NCBI GenBank assembly: GCA_002363155.1 | Contig: DEWH01000017.1 | Location: 127,540 to 191,539, forward strand | Length of the DNA stretch: 64,000 nt | Direction of reading: 5' to 3' | Origin: Ruminococcaceae bacterium UBA3215 | GTDB lineage: Bacteria; Bacillota; Clostridia; Oscillospirales; Ruminococcaceae | Shown here: piece by piece, positions 48,408-57,809 of the stretch | Layout of the letters: each line of letters begins with the position of its first letter | Position numbering within the stretch: the stretch's first letter is position 1 | Translations under genes and position numbers: made by a program | The notes under the pieces: model-generated | Seen by the model: only the letters and a program-made list of their open reading frames with translations | Told to the model about the DNA's origin: nothing | The model's database searches: none

Positions 48408-49805
48408 TCAAATATCGTCGTCATCGGGGGATTCTATATATTCTTCCCCGTACTTTTCCGCATCCGCACGCCTTGCGGCTTCAAGCTTCTTCTTGTTCAG
48501 CTCTTTTATCTCTTTCTGCGTAAGCTTTGAGATGCGTTCTGTCTTTTCTGTGGTATTTCCATCAGCGTCAACGGTGACAACGGTAGTTCTCTGCTCACGC
48601 TCGGCTGCTCTTGCTTCCATTTTAGCCTGAGCTTCCGCCCTTATCTTTTCGGACGGCCAGAATTTGTACATTATAAGGCTCTGCAGGATACCGAAGAGGT
48701 AGGATACCGACCAGTAGAAGCCGGCACCGGCAGGAACGCTGAAAACAATGAACAGCGAAACGAACGGCATCATAAGAAGCATTATCTTCATAGAGCCCTG
48801 CTGCTGTGCAAGTTCGGGGTTCTGCTTTTCCATAAGGCGCTGCTGGATCGCCATCTGAGCAAAAGAGAACACAAACGCGATTATCGGGATTATGATAAGC
48901 TCGTTGAATTCCCAGCGCGGCTGTTCTCCGAGGTTTATGCCGAAGAAGTAGATGTTTCCGCTGAGCTTGTCGAGTCTTTCCGCGACATCGCTGCTTATAG
49001 CCGATCTGCTGAGAATAAGTCTCTTGTTCTCCTCGCTCCTGTCGTAGCAGTTAAGCGCGCGGAGCTCTCTGTAAAGCGTGTTGTCGCCGTAGTTGACAAC
49101 GATCTGCTGAAGACCTGTCCTCATAGGATCGGAGAGTCTTGACGTATTGGCGAAGAGCGCGTTGAGCATATCCGTCTTGTTTGCGGCATCGATAAGACCG
49201 GAAAGCGCCTCCATATCGGCTGCGGTCACCTTAATATCCTTCTTTGCCTTATCGAGAACGAATCCCTCGGGAGCAGCAATACGGTTGTTCACCTTGGACT
49301 TCTTGCCTGCATCATCGGTAACTTCACTCTCGGTGTATGTTACAGACGCAGGATCCTTGAGGTACTCAAGGACAGCAGCATAATCATCGGGGTTGGTCAT
49401 GAGGGTCTGGACGATATCGACATTCTCCGCGGTAGAAACGATAGCGTTGATATCCTCCGCTTTAAAGTGCTCCATGTGTGTCATGGGCTTGTACACAACG
49501 TCGATGACGCCGAAGAGTATAACGAAAGTCAGCACCATAGGAAGGCAGCCGCCGGTGGGGTTATAGCCCTCCTTCTGGAGCTTCATCAGCTCCTCCTGCT
49601 GCTTCTGCTGATTATTCTTGTACTTTGTCTGGATCTCGCGCACTTTTGGCATATAGAGCTGTGAGATCGCGGTATTTTTCTGCTGTTTCAGATTTATCGG
49701 GAACATTGCGGCACGCATGATAAGCGTGAAGATAATGATAGCCCAGCCGACGTTCTGAACGAGTGCATAACACACCCACATGATATAGCCGAGCGGTGTT
49801 CCCAC
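48408..49805 (-). CDS. yidC: membrane protein insertase YidC/OxaA
   Basis: 465 residues as annotated. Conserved features: GWAIIIFTLIMRAAMFPINLKQQKN with the functional Arg in the membrane groove, then KYKNNQQKQQEELMKLQKEG and GGCLPMVLTFVILFGVIDVV. A large inserted loop (about 110-290) separates this from the later helices, and the tail is basic. It inserts proteins into the membrane. The start is uncertain: the GTG at 49805 has no ribosome binding site, while AAGGGTGA (about 49833-49840) sits before in-frame ATC ATA AAT TTC at 49829, which would add eight residues typical of YidC but lacks a standard start codon. Confidence 0.93.
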   Translation of the reverse strand: MGTPLGYIMWVCYALVQNVGWAIIIFTLIMRAAMFPINLKQQKNTAISQLYMPKVREIQTKYKNNQQKQQEELMKLQKEGYNPTGGCLPMVLTFVILFGVIDVVYKPMTHMEHFKAEDINAIVSTAENVDIVQTLMTNPDDYAAVLEYLKDPASVTYTESEVTDDAGKKSKVNNRIAAPEGFVLDKAKKDIKVTAADMEALSGLIDAANKTDMLNALFANTSRLSDPMRTGLQQIVVNYGDNTLYRELRALNCYDRSEENKRLILSRSAISSDVAERLDKLSGNIYFFGINLGEQPRWEFNELIIIPIIAFVFSFAQMAIQQRLMEKQNPELAQQQGSMKIMLLMMPFVSLFIVFSVPAGAGFYWSVSYLFGILQSLIMYKFWPSEKIRAEAQAKMEARAAEREQRTTVVTVDADGNTTEKTERISKLTQKEIKELNKKKLEAARRADAEKYGEEYIESPDDDDI

Positions 49806-49839
49806 AATTGTATACAGGAAATTTATGATCTATCACCCT

Positions 49840-50100
49840 TTATTTTTTCTGCAATTGCTGTTTATATCTGCCGGCGAAGAGACTGAATTCATCGGGAACG
49901 GGGTCATACCCTCCCGCGCTGAACGGGTTGCAGCGCAAAATCCTCTTCACAGTCAAATAGCCGCCCTTGACGGAACCGAACCGTCTTATCGCACTGAGCC
50001 CGTATGTTGAGCAAGTCGGATAAAACCGGCAGCAAGGCGGCTTGATCTTGGACAATGTTTTTCTATAAAGCTTGATTAGTCCGATCAGAATATACTTCAT
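49840..50100 (-). CDS. yidD: membrane protein insertion efficiency factor YidD
   Basis: 86 residues. LIKLYRKTLSKIKPPCCRFYPTCSTYGLSAI is the family's Cys-rich amphipathic core, shown here in part: PPCCRFYPTCS and the following RILRCNPFSAGGYDPVP. It assists YidC. It lies 20 bases after rnpA and before yidC, in the standard order. Confidence 0.95.
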   Translation of the reverse strand: MKYILIGLIKLYRKTLSKIKPPCCRFYPTCSTYGLSAIRRFGSVKGGYLTVKRILRCNPFSAGGYDPVPDEFSLFAGRYKQQLQKK

Positions 50101-50120
50101 CTTTTTCTGTAAGGCACCGC

Positions 50121-50504
50121 TTATAGTGCGGCACCGGTTTCCCCTGCCTTTTTGAGCAGGAGGGGCTTGAGCTTTACACGCATGGTTCCGAGTATCTTGT
50201 CGGATTTCATCGCGGCAGTCTGTTCTCTTGCGACGAAAACAAGATCGAACCTCTTTCCGACAGCTTCTGAAAGCTCGTGGTCAAATATCCTGAACGCTTC
50301 GCGGATAACTCTTCTCGAACGGTTCCTTTTGACCGCGTTCCCGATCTTCTTGCCGGTAACGATGCCGCATCTGTTGCGCCTTCTGCCCGTAGGGCGGAAG
50401 TAACAGACGAAGCCGTAGCTTACACAGCAGTCTCCCTTTTTATAAAGGTATCGGAACTCGCGGTCTTTCTTGATCGTATAGAACCGTTTTGAAAAATCTC
50501 CCAT
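50121..50504 (-). CDS. rnpA: ribonuclease P protein component
   Basis: 127 residues. The RNR motif region KKIGNAVKRNRSRRVIREAF is intact, with FYTIKKDREFRYLYKKG at the start. It binds the RNase P RNA for tRNA 5' processing. It begins 5 bases after rpmH without a clear ribosome binding site of its own, so translation is probably coupled. Confidence 0.95.
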   Translation of the reverse strand: MGDFSKRFYTIKKDREFRYLYKKGDCCVSYGFVCYFRPTGRRRNRCGIVTGKKIGNAVKRNRSRRVIREAFRIFDHELSEAVGKRFDLVFVAREQTAAMKSDKILGTMRVKLKPLLLKKAGETGAAL

Positions 50505-50509
50505 TACGA

Positions 50510-50644
50510 TCAGTATGTGAGCTGCTTTCTGCCCTTTGCGCGTCTTCTTGCGAGAACCTTGCGGCCGTTAGCGGTCTTCATTCTCTTTCTGAAGCCATGT
50601 TCCACTTTTCTCTGGCGCTTTTTAGGCTGATATGTTCTTTTCAT
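50510..50644 (-). CDS. rpmH: 50S ribosomal protein L34
   Basis: 44 residues: MKRTYQPKKRQRKVEHGF, then RKRMKTANGRKVLARRRAKG and RKQLTY. This is a complete L34. GGAGG lies 9 bases before the ATG. First gene of the operon, behind a consensus promoter. In many Firmicutes dnaA lies divergently upstream; here an EAL-HDOD gene lies upstream on the same strand instead. Confidence 0.97.
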   Translation of the reverse strand: MKRTYQPKKRQRKVEHGFRKRMKTANGRKVLARRRAKGRKQLTY

Positions 50645-50728
50645 TTCGATTACCTCCGTTTAATTTTTCACATTATCATACTTATTCTGATAAAGGGCAT
50701 AGTACCCCTTAAAAATAACAGCTATATT

Positions 50729-50757
50729 ATTATAAACAAATTTCGTTCCCTTGTCAA
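50729..50757 (-). promoter_or_regulatory. promoter of rpmH-rnpA-yidD-yidC-khpB
   Basis: On the minus strand TTGACA (50757-50752), 17-base spacer, TATAAT (50734-50729), leader about 77 bases. Confidence 0.87.
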
Positions 50758-50803
50758 GAGGGAAAGAGCCGATTTATACATTTTTTTGAGAACGCGGCGG
50801 CTA

Positions 50804-52024
50804 TCAGGCGAAATTACCGTATTTTTTCACGAATCTGAGTGTCTCGATGTACTCGTTTGCGAGCACCTGGTAGTCTATATGGCAGGCTTCCGCATATACG
50901 ACGACCTGACTCCACTCCCCGACCTCATAGCTGCGGGAAAGACGGAAGATATCACCGAACACGCCGTCGCCGGTGATACCGTCCTTGATCTCCTGGGAAA
51001 CGGGAAGGTCTGCGAGCGCCTTTGAAAGGGCTTCCTCATCGCTGCTTCCGGTGACTATCGAGATAAGTCCCATGAGATAGACCTCGTTGCTGCGGGAACC
51101 GACGCTTCCGCCGGAATTACGGGATATGCGTTCGCAGAAACGCGCTCTGAACAGCGCCAGACGCAGTATCTCGGCAGGCGAGTTGCGGTTGAGTCTCTGT
51201 AAGCCTACAAGGTAAATCCACTCTTTGAGCCTGTCTATACCGAGCATTACGAGCGCCTGACGGACTGTGGAAACGGTATTTCCCTTGTCCGCGCAGAGCT
51301 GGTTGATGACTTTCAGAAGCTTTATGGTAAGCACCGGGTCAGTGGAAATGACCGCGGAGATGTACTCTATATTTGGCTCCGGACTGTAAAGGAGCGCGAG
51401 TATCTGTAAAAACGTCTTTATCATAGGTCCGCCGGAGCGCTTTGTCTCAAGCACCGGTTTTGAGAAGAATCCGCCGCGGACATAGTCTATGTCAAGTTCC
51501 CGGGCAAATTCAAATGTCTCCTGTTCCTCAACGTTGTCCGCCAGAACGCGCTTTCCGCGCTCATGGCACTTTTTGACGGTGTACGCTATCTCATCGGCGT
51601 CCGAATTGATGTCGAACCGGAGGATATCCGCGAAATTGAACAGCTCTTCGTTGTCCTCCTCGTACATGAATCCCGACAGCACGATCGTATATCCGAGACG
51701 CTTGAGCCTCATGCACTGCTGAAGCGTAACAGGATCCGCGAGAAGTTCAGTCGGTATTTCCAGCACGATCCTGTCCTTGAGGAACAGCTCGTGGAACTTG
51801 TTGTCGAGCAGAAGCTGGCTCAGTCTTATATACGCGGTCTTCTTGTCGAAGATCTCGTCCATGTGGCTGGTTATGTATTCTTTGGCTTCGGCAATATCGT
51901 CGTCGCTCACCAGCGACTCGTCGCCCAAAGGATTTTTCTTGCTTGCAAAGGAGTACAGCATTTCATACATATCCGTACCGCCGCTCTGATTGAAAACGGC
52001 TTGCTTTGAAATAAGAAAACTCAT
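50804..52024 (-). CDS. degenerate EAL-HDOD signalling protein (YuxH-like)
   Basis: 406 residues, the usual length. The EAL domain (about 1-200) keeps an ExL-type motif (YEML) and the end DYVRGGFFSKP, but the metal-binding DDF position reads LSGF, so c-di-GMP hydrolysis is unlikely. An HDOD domain follows (about 205-400: FLQILALLYSPEPNIEYIS, STDPVLTIKLLKVINQL). Such proteins are thought to be signalling adaptors. It is the last gene before the rpmH promoter and may be co-transcribed with the ABC ATPase gene 33 bases upstream. Confidence 0.87.
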   Translation of the reverse strand: MSFLISKQAVFNQSGGTDMYEMLYSFASKKNPLGDESLVSDDDIAEAKEYITSHMDEIFDKKTAYIRLSQLLLDNKFHELFLKDRIVLEIPTELLADPVTLQQCMRLKRLGYTIVLSGFMYEEDNEELFNFADILRFDINSDADEIAYTVKKCHERGKRVLADNVEEQETFEFARELDIDYVRGGFFSKPVLETKRSGGPMIKTFLQILALLYSPEPNIEYISAVISTDPVLTIKLLKVINQLCADKGNTVSTVRQALVMLGIDRLKEWIYLVGLQRLNRNSPAEILRLALFRARFCERISRNSGGSVGSRSNEVYLMGLISIVTGSSDEEALSKALADLPVSQEIKDGITGDGVFGDIFRLSRSYEVGEWSQVVVYAEACHIDYQVLANEYIETLRFVKKYGNFA

Positions 52025-52057
52025 TGGCTTGTGTGTCCCTTCTTCCGGTAGTTTTTA

Positions 52058-52759
52058 CTACCACTCTATCTCTTCAACAGGTGTAGGCGAGTCATTAACC
52101 GTTATCTCTCTGACCTTGCTGTTCTTAAGGTTTATGACTCTGTCCGCCATCGGCGCTATCGCCGAGTTATGCGTTACAAGGATTACCGTCATTCCCCTGC
52201 TCCGGCAGGTGTCCTGCAAAAGCTTCAGTATCATCTTTCCGGTATTGTAATCCAGCGCGCCGGTAGGTTCGTCGCACAGCAAAAGCTTGGGCTTTTTCGC
52301 AAGCGCTCTTGCGATAGCCACTCTCTGCTGTTCGCCGCCGGAGAGCTGTGCGGGGAAATTCGCCATTCTGTCACCGAGCCCTACCTGTTCGAGTATCTCT
52401 TCAGCGGGTATGAAATCCTTGCAGGTCTGCGCCGCAAGTTCCACATTCTCCTTCGCGGTAAGGTTCTGGATAAGGTTATAGAACTGGAAGATGAATCCGA
52501 TCTCATAGCGTCTGTATGTTATAAGCTCCTTGCGGGAATAGCGCGCGATATCATTTCCGTCAACGACAACGCTTCCGGAATCTATCGTATCCATACCGCC
52601 GAGCATATTGAGCACCGTTGTCTTTCCCGAGCCGGAAGGACCGAGAACGATAGCGAGTTCGCCCTTTTCTATGTCAAATGAGATACCGTCGGACGCATTT
52701 ATCGTGATCTCGCCCATTTTATAGCGCTTGTACACGTCCCGGACTGAAACGAAACTCAA
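52058..52759 (-). CDS. ABC transporter ATP-binding protein (MacB/LolD-type)
   Basis: 233 residues. Walker A GPSGSGKTT, Q loop FQFYNLIQNLTAKENVEL, signature LSGGEQQR, Walker B LLLCDEPTGALD, switch His in VTHN. This subfamily serves FtsX/MacB-like permeases, often for antimicrobial resistance or lipoprotein release. No permease gene is next to it; FapA-like and EAL-HDOD genes are its neighbours on the same strand. Confidence 0.93.
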   Translation of the reverse strand: MSFVSVRDVYKRYKMGEITINASDGISFDIEKGELAIVLGPSGSGKTTVLNMLGGMDTIDSGSVVVDGNDIARYSRKELITYRRYEIGFIFQFYNLIQNLTAKENVELAAQTCKDFIPAEEILEQVGLGDRMANFPAQLSGGEQQRVAIARALAKKPKLLLCDEPTGALDYNTGKMILKLLQDTCRSRGMTVILVTHNSAIAPMADRVINLKNSKVREITVNDSPTPVEEIEW

Positions 52760-52780
52760 ACCTTCGGCTCCTTTCGGAAA

Positions 52781-54145
52781 TTACCGGATAACAACATCTT
52801 TATCCTCATTCATTCTGATAGTGCAGGCTCCGGTCTTCTGCGCCACAACGAGCTGGGAATTGTTTATTCTCACGGTCACGCCCGGGAATACTGCCCGCTT
52901 CACCTTTACGCAGAGATCGTTGGTATTTTCGATCTCGTGCTCTATCTCCGCGATGCGGTCATGTGTTTCCTTGATGAGTCCCATGTGTCCGAACTTCGCC
53001 TTTATCGAGCGCCGCAGCATATCCTCTCTCTCCGGAGTGAGCGGAGCTGCTTTCTTCTGCTGCTGGAGAGTCGCGCATACCATTTCGAGCTGGCTCAGCT
53101 GGTTCTCGTAGCTTTTGAGCTTCTTTTTCAGCTCATTCAGCTCCTCCGCAAGCACCGCCACATTTCCGAGCACGATCATCGTGCGGATATAAGCGTCCGA
53201 GCCTATGTAATTTACTTCTATATTTGAAAGGCAGGTATATTTGCCGCCCACGATAACGGACTTTCCGCCTACGACGCTGAGATCTCCGCCGCAGCGCACA
53301 TTGCAGCTTACAAAGCTCTGCGCCTTTATTGCGCCCTCACAGCTTATATCGGAGTTCTCGCCGAAGTTCACCGAGATATCTCCGCCTGCCGTAACGGTGG
53401 AATTAACGAATCCGAGCTTGCCGAAAACATTCCCCGCAGCTTCGATATTCGCTCCGGTGACATTTCCGAACACTGTAACGTTTCCGCCGGAACGCACCTT
53501 GAAGCCCTCGTTCACGCTGCCCTTTATCGTCACGTCGCCGATAAAGTCTATATTTCCGATAGAAAGGTCTATATCCCCGACCACAAGTTCCTTGTCAACG
53601 ACGAAGTGATCCCTGTCCCAGCGGAGATTTCCTTCTATGGAGGATCTTATCTGCCTTCCGTCCTCGGTAAGCATAACGCCGTTTCCGAGGGTGATCTTCG
53701 CGGGCTTGCCGGGGTACTGGGGTATCTCGATACCGCGGATATCCTTTCCTCTGCTGCCGGGGGTTTCCGGGAAGATATCGGCTATGACAACGTCCTTCTC
53801 GATATTCTGTATCATTCCGAGATCGCGGTAATCCACATTTCCGAACTCGTCAGCCTTCATCTGCGCGCCGTTCTTGCGCTCGAAATGATAGACAAGATAA
53901 CCGTTCCTTCCGTCAATGGGGGGCGTGCCTTTGGCAAGCTGGACGCTTACCCCTCCGTTCCCGAAAGCCTCTTTTATTGCATTTTCATCTATATTGTAGC
54001 GCACGCCCTTAAGGGCTATCTCCTGTCTCACCTGCTCCTCGGTAACGGCTTTGCCTCCGTTTCTCGGCGGAGTTATGGTAAGTCTGGCATTCATATACTT
54101 ATCGTCTATCTCGACGAGAACGGTTCCGTTTATGGGATCTGCCAT
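52781..54145 (-). CDS. FapA/DUF342 family protein
   Basis: 454 residues from the ATG at 54145, which has AAGAG 9 bases upstream; the ATG three codons earlier abuts that site. The N-terminal FapA domain has VSVQLAKGTPPIDGRNGYL and SRGKDIRGIEIPQYPGKPA. The central part is a beta-helix of repeated short strands (IGNIDFIGDVTIKGSV, AGNVFGKLGFVNSTV, CGGDLSVVGG). A coiled coil (about 340-370) and a small C-terminal domain follow. The family is of uncertain function, linked in some bacteria to flagellar placement or polymer secretion. Its downstream gap to the ABC gene is 21 bases. Confidence 0.85.
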   Translation of the reverse strand: MADPINGTVLVEIDDKYMNARLTITPPRNGGKAVTEEQVRQEIALKGVRYNIDENAIKEAFGNGGVSVQLAKGTPPIDGRNGYLVYHFERKNGAQMKADEFGNVDYRDLGMIQNIEKDVVIADIFPETPGSRGKDIRGIEIPQYPGKPAKITLGNGVMLTEDGRQIRSSIEGNLRWDRDHFVVDKELVVGDIDLSIGNIDFIGDVTIKGSVNEGFKVRSGGNVTVFGNVTGANIEAAGNVFGKLGFVNSTVTAGGDISVNFGENSDISCEGAIKAQSFVSCNVRCGGDLSVVGGKSVIVGGKYTCLSNIEVNYIGSDAYIRTMIVLGNVAVLAEELNELKKKLKSYENQLSQLEMVCATLQQQKKAAPLTPEREDMLRRSIKAKFGHMGLIKETHDRIAEIEHEIENTNDLCVKVKRAVFPGVTVRINNSQLVVAQKTGACTIRMNEDKDVVIR

Positions 54146-54272
54146 AGCTGTCATCTCTTTTCGTTCGGGAATATGATATACTATATCAATTTATTATATC
54201 ACATATTTCCGGAAATTTCAATACATTAAGAGAAAAATGCAGTAAGAAGCACAGTCCGCCTTTCGGAAGCGG

Positions 54273-56642
54273 TCAGATCTTGGTTATCTTCGCAAATTTA
54301 GCTGCAAGCTTCTTTGTGCCGCTCTCGTCAAAGCTTATCTCAAGAAGCGTATCGTTTCCGAGCGGGCTTGCCGAGATAACGGTACCCTCGCCGAACTTCT
54401 TGTGGCTCACGCGGTCACCCGGCGAAAAGCTCTCCGCCGGTGCTGCCGCAGCTGCCTTTGCTTCCTGTGCCGCAGTCCTGTCCTGAAGATAAGTGGACTG
54501 CTTTCTTCCGCCGTATGTTCTCTCGTTCCCTGTGGGAGCCTGCCGTTTTGTTTTATCTGTAAATTCCATATATTCCCCCGGTATTTCCTGTATAAATCTT
54601 GACATCTTGTTATGCTGCGTCTGACCGTAAAGAAGTCTCGACTCAGCAGTTGTTATGTATAGTCTGCGCTTTGCGCGGGTTATCGCCACATAGCACAGAC
54701 GCCTGTCCTCCTCCAGCTCGTACATATCCGCAAGGCTGCGGTAAGCAGGGAAGATATTCTCCTCCGCGCCGACAATGAACACGTTCTCGAATTCAAGTCC
54801 CTTTGCAGAATGCATCGTCATCAGCGTCACCCTGTCTGCGGAAGTGTCGTAGCTGTCAATATCGGAGATCAGCGCCGCCTGTTCGAGGTAATCGAACAGC
54901 GTGTGGCTCTCGTTCTCCTCGCAGAACGATATCATCGCGGATTTAAGCTCCTTGATGTTCTCAAGTCTGCCGATGCCCTCCTCGCCCTGTGCTGTCAGCA
55001 TATCGATGTATCCCGACTGCTGCATCACGTCATCGAGGATATCGGTGATATCGCGCTCGTCCGCCGTGTCGATAAGCTCGCGGAACATCGCCGCAAGCGG
55101 TTTCAGCGCCTTTGACTTTTTGGCCAGCGCGGCGAACTCCTCACAGCGCTCCATCGTCTCTATCGGGCTTATGCCGCACGCAAGGGATATTCGCTCGATC
55201 TCGCCCCATGTGGTATCGCCTATCCCGCGCTTCGGCTCGTTTATTATTCTGCTGAGACGGACGGTGTCAAAGGGATTGCAGATAACGCTGAGGTACGCCA
55301 TTGCGTCGCGTATTTCCTTGCGCTCATAGAACTTGGTGCCGCCGACGATAGTGTAGGGAATGCCCATTTTCGACAGCGCCATTTCCACGCTTCTCGACTG
55401 TGCGTTCGCACGGTAGAGAACGGCGTTGTCCGCAAGCCGGCAGCCCTTGTCCTTATTCGCAAGGATCTCGTTTCCGATGAACATATCCTCGCTCATTTCG
55501 TCATAGAAACGGTAAACGTGTATCTTCTCTCCGGCTCCGAGATCGGACCAGAGGTTCTTGTCCTTGTGCTGGGTGTTGTTGCGGATAACGGCATTTGCCG
55601 CGTCAAGGATATTCGATGTGGAACGGTAGTTCTGCTCCAGCTTTATTACCGTGCTGTCGAACTCGTCCTCGAATGAGAGGATATTTTCGATTGTAGCGCC
55701 TCTGAAACGGTAAATGGACTGATCCTCATCGCCCACGACGCAAAGGTTTCCCTTGCCGCCCGCAAGCAGCTTCACAAGCTCGTACTGCGCTTTATTTGTA
55801 TCCTGGTACTCGTCCACCATTATGTAATCAAAGTGGTTCTGCCAGTAAGCAAGAGCCTCCGGATCGGTTCTGAACACCTGCACGGTCTTCATTATGATAT
55901 CGTCGAAATCAAGCGCATTCGCGGCTTTCAGGCGGTTCTGGTATTCGCGGTAAACATCGCGTATCGTGCCGAGCTGGAAGTCCGCCTTTCCGTCATCGTT
56001 CGTCACCGGGAACGCTTCCGGCACAATAAGCTTGTCCTTTGCGCGGGAGATCGCATTCATCACGGTTTTCGGGTTGAAAGTCTTGTCGGAGATATTCATG
56101 CTCTCGAATACGGACTTGATAACGCGCTTGCTGTCGTCGGTATCGTAAATGACGAAGTTTCTGTCATAGCCTATGGACTCAATGCTCCGGCGGAGAATAC
56201 GAACGCAGGTGGAGTGGAATGTCGCCGCCCATACCTGGTCGGCTCCCGGCGCGTTCATGCGGGAAAGCCTTTCTTTAAGCTCCGCGGCAGCCTTGTTCGT
56301 GAACGTTACGGCAAGTATCTTCCACGGAATGGCTCTGTTATGCCCGATAAGCGAGGAAAGGCGCTCGGTGACTTCCGGAGTATCGGCAATGATGCCGTTG
56401 GAGAAGTCCTGCACAAACGCTTCGTCCTCCATACCGAGTTCCGGCGCACATGGCGTGGTATAAGCATCGCCGAACAGCAGCAGGTTCGCTATCCTGTTGC
56501 AGAGCACGGTGGTCTTTCCGCTTCCGGCTCCGGCGATTATAAGCACAGCACCTTCCGTCCGGAATATCGCCTTTTTCTGCATATTGTTTGAACGCGCGAA
56601 AAACCTTTCGAGCGCTTTTTTTCTGAGTTCTTTACTGTCCAT
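54273..56642 (-). CDS. pcrA: ATP-dependent DNA helicase PcrA/UvrD
   Basis: 789 residues, slightly above the usual 720-750. Superfamily 1A motifs in order: AGAGSGKTTVL (I), AVTFTNKAA (Ia), DYIMVDEYQDTN (II), VVGDEDQSIYRFRG (III), QNYRS (IV), TMHSAKGLEFE (V) and VAITRAKRRLY (VI). The C-terminal ~100 residues have a linker and the small PcrA tail FSPGDRVSHKKFGEGTV, which contacts RNA polymerase. It acts in repair and in removing RecA and stalled polymerase. GGAGA lies before the ATG. Confidence 0.96.
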   Translation of the reverse strand: MDSKELRKKALERFFARSNNMQKKAIFRTEGAVLIIAGAGSGKTTVLCNRIANLLLFGDAYTTPCAPELGMEDEAFVQDFSNGIIADTPEVTERLSSLIGHNRAIPWKILAVTFTNKAAAELKERLSRMNAPGADQVWAATFHSTCVRILRRSIESIGYDRNFVIYDTDDSKRVIKSVFESMNISDKTFNPKTVMNAISRAKDKLIVPEAFPVTNDDGKADFQLGTIRDVYREYQNRLKAANALDFDDIIMKTVQVFRTDPEALAYWQNHFDYIMVDEYQDTNKAQYELVKLLAGGKGNLCVVGDEDQSIYRFRGATIENILSFEDEFDSTVIKLEQNYRSTSNILDAANAVIRNNTQHKDKNLWSDLGAGEKIHVYRFYDEMSEDMFIGNEILANKDKGCRLADNAVLYRANAQSRSVEMALSKMGIPYTIVGGTKFYERKEIRDAMAYLSVICNPFDTVRLSRIINEPKRGIGDTTWGEIERISLACGISPIETMERCEEFAALAKKSKALKPLAAMFRELIDTADERDITDILDDVMQQSGYIDMLTAQGEEGIGRLENIKELKSAMISFCEENESHTLFDYLEQAALISDIDSYDTSADRVTLMTMHSAKGLEFENVFIVGAEENIFPAYRSLADMYELEEDRRLCYVAITRAKRRLYITTAESRLLYGQTQHNKMSRFIQEIPGEYMEFTDKTKRQAPTGNERTYGGRKQSTYLQDRTAAQEAKAAAAAPAESFSPGDRVSHKKFGEGTVISASPLGNDTLLEISFDESGTKKLAAKFAKITKI

Positions 56643-56741
56643 ATATCTCCTTTCCTGTTTTCAGGTCTGTATGCGGTTTGCCGGCGCACCAAAAATAACA
56701 GCTCACCGGCTGTATCTGCGCTGTTCCGCAAAACAACACAA

Positions 56742-56769
56742 ACCTTACGCACATTTCTGTGCGTAAGGT
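56742..56769 (-). terminator. terminator of the SPFH gene
   Basis: ACCTTACGCAC-ATTT(CT)-GTGCGTAAGGT stem, followed on the minus strand by TTGTGTTGTTTT; it lies 46 bases after the SPFH stop. Confidence 0.7.
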
Positions 56770-56815
56770 CAGCTTGTCATAAAGCCGTGTTCTGTTATGA
56801 TCCTGCTGTCAGCCG

Positions 56816-57775
56816 TTATTCTTCGGTATCGGCTGTATATGCCGGGTAAGAGGGAGCGGAGGAAGCCGGGCTTGACTGCGCGGCAGGCTGACTTCCGGTG
56901 ATAGTAACGAAGGGGTTCACTCCGTCGCTCATTACCTGCGGGAGCACGCCGTTCCACTTCTGGAGTTTGTAGTAGTCGATATAATTCGGGCTGTTGGCGA
57001 GCTGCTCTTCGATAAGTCCGATAGCTTCCGCCTCCGCCTTTGCGATAGCTACCTGACTGTCTGCGTCCGCCTGTGCCGCAATAACTATCTGCTTTGCTTC
57101 CTCTTCCTTCTCACGGGTCTTGTTCTCCATTTTGAGAGCGTCCTGTGCAGCGATCACCTTTTCCTGTATCGAAGCCTCGAATGCAGGGTCAAAATTGAGG
57201 TTCTCGATAGCGAACGCCGTAACGATTATGCCGTAGGGATTGAGGACTTCCGTAAGCTCGGACTGGATAGAAGCCTGTACCTGCGAACGGGACTGGACGA
57301 GGTCTTCCGCCTTGACCTTACCGATAGCGTCCTTTGCGATCTTGGCAACGTTCGGAACAAGGAGCTTGTTCTCGACGTTGTTGATTCCGGTATCGCGGAT
57401 AATGCTCGAAAGCATGCCGCTGGAATAGCGGTAGTTGAGCTTGAGCTGGAGGTCATTTACGCTCTGGGTATCGCTTGTATAAGCGTCCGCTGTTACGGAG
57501 TATATCTGGTCACGGATATCGACTTCCTGTATCTCCTCAACAAAAGGAATGCGGAAGTTGAGACCTGCGGAGAGATCGTCCTGGATTATGCGTCCGAACT
57601 GGTATTTAACGCCGATGAAACCTTCCTGCACGATAGTGAAGCAGTTGAACACAACGGCAAGTATTATAACGAGTATAACAACTGCGAGAATGATGCCGCC
57701 TGTCTTGTTTCCGGAGCCTGTGCTCTTTGTACCGCTGCCGGTCTTTCCTGCGTCTGTGAATTTGAATTCAGCCAT
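56816..57775 (-). CDS. SPFH/prohibitin-family membrane protein
   Basis: 319 residues from the ATG at 57775, 7 bases after AAAGGTG. A membrane segment (about 26-48) is followed by the SPFH domain (FTIVQEGFIGVKYQFGRI, LSAGLNFRIPF, VEEIQEVDIRD) and a long coiled coil (about 190-265, Ala/Glu-rich). The C terminus is Ser/Ala/Pro-rich. Such proteins form membrane assemblies that scaffold proteases or lipids (HflC, stomatin and prohibitin relatives). It is monocistronic with a promoter flanked by palindromes. Confidence 0.9.
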   Translation of the reverse strand: MAEFKFTDAGKTGSGTKSTGSGNKTGGIILAVVILVIILAVVFNCFTIVQEGFIGVKYQFGRIIQDDLSAGLNFRIPFVEEIQEVDIRDQIYSVTADAYTSDTQSVNDLQLKLNYRYSSGMLSSIIRDTGINNVENKLLVPNVAKIAKDAIGKVKAEDLVQSRSQVQASIQSELTEVLNPYGIIVTAFAIENLNFDPAFEASIQEKVIAAQDALKMENKTREKEEEAKQIVIAAQADADSQVAIAKAEAEAIGLIEEQLANSPNYIDYYKLQKWNGVLPQVMSDGVNPFVTITGSQPAAQSSPASSAPSYPAYTADTEE

Positions 57776-57809
57776 AACTTTCACCTTTCCAATCAGTGTT
57801 TATCTTCAG

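Noticed and set aside
50645..50803. Replication origin near rpmH
   Set aside because: No dnaA, dnaN or DnaA-box cluster is seen; upstream is an EAL-HDOD gene.
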